Positions 60,238 to 64,000 of a DNA stretch of 64,000 nucleotides are shown one piece after another. The translations under genes were made by a program, and so were the position numbers. The stretch lies in NCBI RefSeq assembly GCF_001723175.1, contig NC_064650.1, forward strand, positions 2,480,001 through 2,544,000, given 5' to 3'. The notes under the pieces were generated by a model. The model was not told where the DNA came from, did not search any database, and saw only the letters and a list, made by a program, of their open reading frames with translations. Each line of letters begins with the position of its first letter. Position 1 is the first letter of the stretch. This DNA is from Penicillium oxalicum. Lineage: Eukaryota; Ascomycota; Eurotiomycetes; Eurotiales; Aspergillaceae.

Positions 60238-61483
60238 TTTGACTGGTTCTAGCCCGTTTCAAATCGATACCACCAACGTCTCTGTTCCAGTGCGCGGTCC
60301 TCTGTTCCCCAAGAAGCGTCATGAAATCCACATGCTTTTTGAATTGACCCGAAGGCGATTCAGCTTCATCGAGTACGTTCACACCGACACGTATAGTTCA
60401 TTCGACAAAAGGTAGGTTATGCAAGACGCCAAGGCGGTTTCGATTTTGAATCTCGAAAGAAGCGGTTGGCGCAATAATTCTAGCCGATGGCAATCACCTA
60501 GTGTATCTCGATCCAGTCACAGGGATTGCACGCCCACATCATCAATGAGAAGCGGGTGACAGTGGGTGCGGTGATGTCGGACGCTGCTTCGCCCAGAGTA
60601 GCCGGAGAGTCTGATTCTCAAGCGAAACTCGAGCGGCAGCGATGGGGGCGCGAATGAAGGCAATGTCGTCAAAAGGTCATCTCAGATCAGACCAGTGCAG
60701 CCATATTGGTTCCCCACCAAGCAATTGATCAGCAGCAACAGTTTTCTTTCTTTCTTTCTTTCTTTCTTTCTTTTTTTTTTTTTTTTTTCAAAAGAACCGA
60801 CAAGTCTCGATCAAACAAAGCCGCTGCAAACAAAGAAATCGATGGAGACGATCGCGAAAACGCGCTGCGCGGAGACGCCCGTCTGCGAGCGGTGAAGGCT
60901 GCACAAGCAGCAGAGTGGAGTCGCCCCCGCCCCGTCAGGTACAGTACTACGTACTTTACTGTCCTACAGTATCAGGCGATCGGCGACTGAGCATTCATTA
61001 TCGACTTTGCTACACTAACCCTACTGTCGCTGTGAAGATCAAAATAGTATACTCTATTTAGAAGACGGACCGATCAAATAAGTAGCTCTACATCTCGAAG
61101 AGATCCTTGACAAAAAATACCATAAATTGATCACTGTTGCTAGCAAATTGGAGGGAAAAAAAAGAACAACCTTTGTATATGTACAAACAGACGTGAAATA
61201 AATTCGGCGATTGGGACCAGTCGAGTCAGAGGAAACTGCAAGTCGCCATTCCTGCCCATTGAGAATATCTTGCTTAACTAAGCATAAGCACCGGGGGTGG
61301 ATTCCAAAGAAGCAGTTGATCATCGATCGGTGTCACCGCATCCGTCTCACAGCGGAAGGGTGCACGCAACAGTATATAGTGGGCGCTCTTTCCCAACCAT
61401 GGGGAGCAAAGCATTTTGTGGCTGAGACACAGGGCCTGTCAAGGTGCCAGTGTTTGAAGTCGCCATGGAGCAAGTGAAGTGCT
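60238..61483. other. 1.2 kb intergenic region
   Basis: Promoter side of the WD40 gene and 3' side of the nucleotide carrier. It contains a TTTC microsatellite and T18 run at 60742-60788. No gene seen. Confidence 0.5.
60742..60788 (+). repeat. TTTC microsatellite followed by T18
   Basis: About seven TTTC units (60742-60770) run into eighteen T (60771-60788), about 500 bp upstream of the WD40 gene start. Confidence 0.9.
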
Positions 61484-62639
61484 TTACTTGCGGATAGAGC
61501 GGCCCTTGCGAACCGACACCATGGCGTCGTACAGCACATCCTTGAAGGCAAAAAGGAAGGCGGCAGTGATGGCACTCTGAGTTACCTTGGGGCCAATACC
61601 TAATATCAACAGCGAGGTTAGACACGGAGCCATGCGATGCGTTTTAGAGCCCCATTCTCCAAGCCGGGGGAAAACAGGGAGAAAAAGAAGAAAAAAAAAG
61701 CAAAAGCAAACGTACCCTTGTACAGACCAGTATACCCTTCCTCGCGGATAATCTTCTTCACGCTACCATTCAGGCTCTCCTTAGGGCCATCCTTGCTGGC
61801 CACATGCATGCGGCTCTTGACGGTGATGTAGGGATAAGTGATGCTGGTGGCCAGGATCTTGCCCAAAGCACCCAGATAGAAAGCATCCTTGGGTGTCATT
61901 CGACGCCGACGCTCGACGAGATTCTTCAGCTGCTCAAAAATGGTGTACTGCAGGATCGGGTTGATCACCAGGATCAAAGCCGGGAGCACACCGGCGAAGA
62001 GAGCCCTGGGACCCTCCTCCTTCAGGAGAGTCATCAAGGTGTTGAGCGTGGTGGTCTTGGACTTCTTGGCGCCACCGGGGAGGCTCTGCTCTTCGGCCTC
62101 GGACTTGCGAGCCGTCATGCGAGTGTTGATCACCCAGATTGGGTTGGTCAGCATCACGGTGGCGCTACCAGCGATGGCTCCCGCGATCATGGACTCGACG
62201 GTCGTGAGCTTCTTGGAGGCGCGACCCGCCTTGATGGCGGCCTTCTCGAAAGCGGCGCGGGTCCACTCATACCAGTAATAGTATACAAAGTTGGTGACAC
62301 TGATTCCGAACAGGGCGGACTCCAGGCCCGAGTACAGACCGGAGATGCCCTCCCGTTCAATGATCCGGCGCACCGCATCCAGAGTGGTAGAGTGTGCACG
62401 CTTCGACTCGACCTGGGCTCTCGTGGACAGGGTGATGAGAGGGTATCTGCCGAGAGTGGGTATTTAGCCAACCAGACCCGCGAACGGGGACATGAACCCA
62501 CGGGGGGGTTCTCAGATTCGTACGTTAGGACCATGGACAGAATACCGCCTCCTGCGCCGGCCAGAGCATGAGCGATGTTGTCGCTTTGCTGCACCGCCGC
62601 CGAGGGCGCAGGCTTGGCTGGTTGTTGAGGTTGGGACAT
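61484..62639 (-). CDS. ANT1: Peroxisomal adenine nucleotide carrier (PMP47/Ant1 type)
   Basis: Mitochondrial-carrier-family protein of the peroxisomal membrane that imports ATP in exchange for AMP, needed for acyl-CoA activation inside peroxisomes. Exons 62639-62524, 62446-61716 and 61599-61484 give 320 residues. Three carrier repeats: TYPLITLSTRAQVESKR (across intron 1), LTNPIWVINTRMTARKSEAE and TYPYITVKSRMHVASKDGPK, each a PX[DE]XX[KR]-like signature with the hydrophobic substitutions (PLITLS, PIWVIN, PYITVK) known for PMP47/Ant1. Also GLYSGLESALFGISVTNFVY and NPILQYTIFEQLKNLVERRR. The C-terminus is KGRSIRK. Two CCTCGG motifs lie 340-520 bp upstream. It complements the peroxisomal acyl-CoA synthetase at the other end of the window. 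Confidence 0.93.
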
Positions 62640-62974
62640 GACTGTGGTCGAAAGAGAGAGGACGGTACTGTATAATTGAACACGAAATACCCGGGGTAAG
62701 GACGCGGGTAAGATCTATCCGAGTGTCGGAAAACGGTGGTTTCGGAAGTTCGGACAACGGGCACGAGGGACCAAGGAGAGTGAATGAGGTGGCAGGTGGG
62801 AAAGAGAAACACAAAGTTCAACCGAGAGAGATCAAAGAAAAAAAAGAAGGAGCAGATCAGTCTGAACAAAAAGGGTGGTTCCAGAGAAGGGCGCGATAAT
62901 GTTTCGGCTTTGGGGACACAGAGGGATCGAGGGAGAGAGTCTCATTTCCATGACGTTTTGCCGAATAAGCTGTG

Positions 62975-62980
62975 CCTCGG
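62975..62980 (+). promoter_or_regulatory. CCTCGG motif (candidate FarA/FarB site)
   Basis: 336 bp upstream of the peroxisomal nucleotide carrier start; same core as upstream of the acyl-CoA synthetase. Confidence 0.35.
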
Positions 62981-63152
62981 CTCCTGCCACTCTCCACTCA
63001 GCGTTGCGACGCCGAGCCGCCCACGGGCCTCACACGAGTCGACTGGAGTACCCCGGCGAGGACGATGAACCTTACCGGAGATGATGAATGACTAACCCCA
63101 CGACTCCTTTCCTGAAACAGCCTGGCGACCCCCGACCGAGCCACCTGATAGG

Positions 63153-63158
63153 CCTCGG
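63153..63158 (+). promoter_or_regulatory. CCTCGG motif (candidate FarA/FarB site)
   Basis: Second copy, 514 bp upstream of the peroxisomal nucleotide carrier start. Confidence 0.35.
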
Positions 63159-63727
63159 CGTGATGGTGAAGGGGAGAAAATAGCAAATAAATCGTCAAAC
63201 GACTCCAGAGGGTCAAAAGGTGCAGACCACATCAGCCCGGAGAGTGGACTGCCCTTGCAGGTGCTTCGGCATGTGATCCCCCTGTGACCCTGACATCTCC
63301 CTTGGGTGCCAATGGATGAGCCCGACCCTCCAGTGCAGAACCTCGTGCGTGACGAAAAGAGGTTGTCGCACCGGTGATACGATCAGTAGACCGAAGAAAC
63401 TGCAATACTTTGCATCTGGCCTGCCGTGCGACTACGACAATACCTATACAACCACAAAAAGATGGAGACTGAGATAGGACATTCTGAAGAGGTTCCAAGA
63501 ATTGAGCTCATACAGACACTCCATCTAATCATGGAGTAACAATCACACGAAAATCATCAAACTCCGCGAGGATTTCGCCATTACTTCATTCAGAAAAGAT
63601 GAGGGCAACTTACACAAGAACCAAGAAGAAAAAAAACCAATATAAGGCCAGGGAAATCGAATACGACCAGGTTGAAGAGACACGAAAAAAAGAAAAAAAA
63701 AGGAACAAGAAGCATGAGGAGGAATAA

Positions 63728-63742
63728 GGGGGGGGGGGGGGG
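63728..63742 (+). repeat. G15 homopolymer
   Basis: Fifteen consecutive G in the right-edge non-coding region. Confidence 0.8.
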
Positions 63743-64000
63743 ATGGGGGAAGAAGGAAGGGTTCAACACCGGCGGTAATCACAAAAGCAAGCAAACAATG
63801 ACAGACCGCAAATCCATCTAAATCAAAAGAGGAGAATGAAGAAATAGGGATAGAAGGAAGCGTAGGCTCCAGACCGTCACTTGCAACGACAACCAATATC
63901 AACCATTTGCCTTTCTTGCTAGAGAGTCAGTTCCTAGGAAGAAGATGGAGCAAAGGTAAAGAAATCTCGCTGGCAGTGATTGCCAAGGCGGAGAATGAAC

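Larger units (their letters stand above)
62640..64000. other. Right-edge non-coding region
   Basis: Upstream of the nucleotide carrier. It contains CCTCGG at 62975-62980 and 63153-63158 and a G15 run at 63728-63742. No gene seen before the window ends. Confidence 0.5.

Overview
The window looks like chromosomal DNA of a filamentous ascomycete. The protein sequences read like Eurotiales (Aspergillus/Penicillium type); I infer this from recognition, not from a search. Genes are compact, introns are about 50-180 bp with GTANGT donors and CAG/TAG acceptors, and intergenic DNA carries purine/pyrimidine microsatellites and unusually long G or C homopolymers. I find 17 well-supported protein genes and no convincing tRNA, rRNA, transposon or CRISPR. 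I rebuilt each multi-exon gene by joining exons so that reading phase and family motifs are continuous.

Layout, left to right: acyl-CoA synthetase with a peroxisomal C-terminus (674-3171, -); amino acid permease (4389-6151, -); MARVEL-type four-helix membrane protein (9407-10208, -); O-acetylhomoserine sulfhydrylase cysD (13014-14765, +); hexokinase-family protein (16930-18678, -); GABA/choline-type permease (19850-21796, -); secreted protein of unknown family (22952-24858, +); Nrd1/Seb1-type CID-RRM RNA-binding protein (25671-28445, -); mitochondrial citrate synthase citA (31435-33189, +); Yhm2 citrate/2-oxoglutarate carrier (35274-36791, +); complex III core subunit QCR2 (39981-41677, -); RNA polymerase III subunit RPC82 (42263-44633, +); NUC-1/Pho4-type bHLH phosphate regulator (45614-48157, -); EMC7 (52819-53834, +); WW-domain protein (54530-55545, -); large WD40 protein (56830-60237, -); peroxisomal adenine nucleotide carrier (61484-62639, -).

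Functional links: citrate synthase and the carrier that exports citrate from mitochondria are direct neighbours on one strand. The peroxisomal acyl-CoA synthetase and the carrier that would supply ATP for it lie at opposite ends of the window, and each has two CCTCGG/CCGAGG motifs upstream, the core associated with FarA/FarB control of fatty-acid genes. The rest is ordinary housekeeping, transport and regulation, with no biosynthetic cluster and no defence island.

Two conserved genes (acyl-CoA synthetase and cysD) are each broken by what looks like one missing base inside a conserved exon. Together with the long homopolymers this points to assembly indels rather than true pseudogenes. I did not find a convincing undescribed system. 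The least explained items are the secreted protein, the WD40 protein, a 36-codon small ORF at 29840, a repeated motif upstream of the carrier gene, and the 4.7 kb gene-free interval between the phosphate regulator and EMC7.
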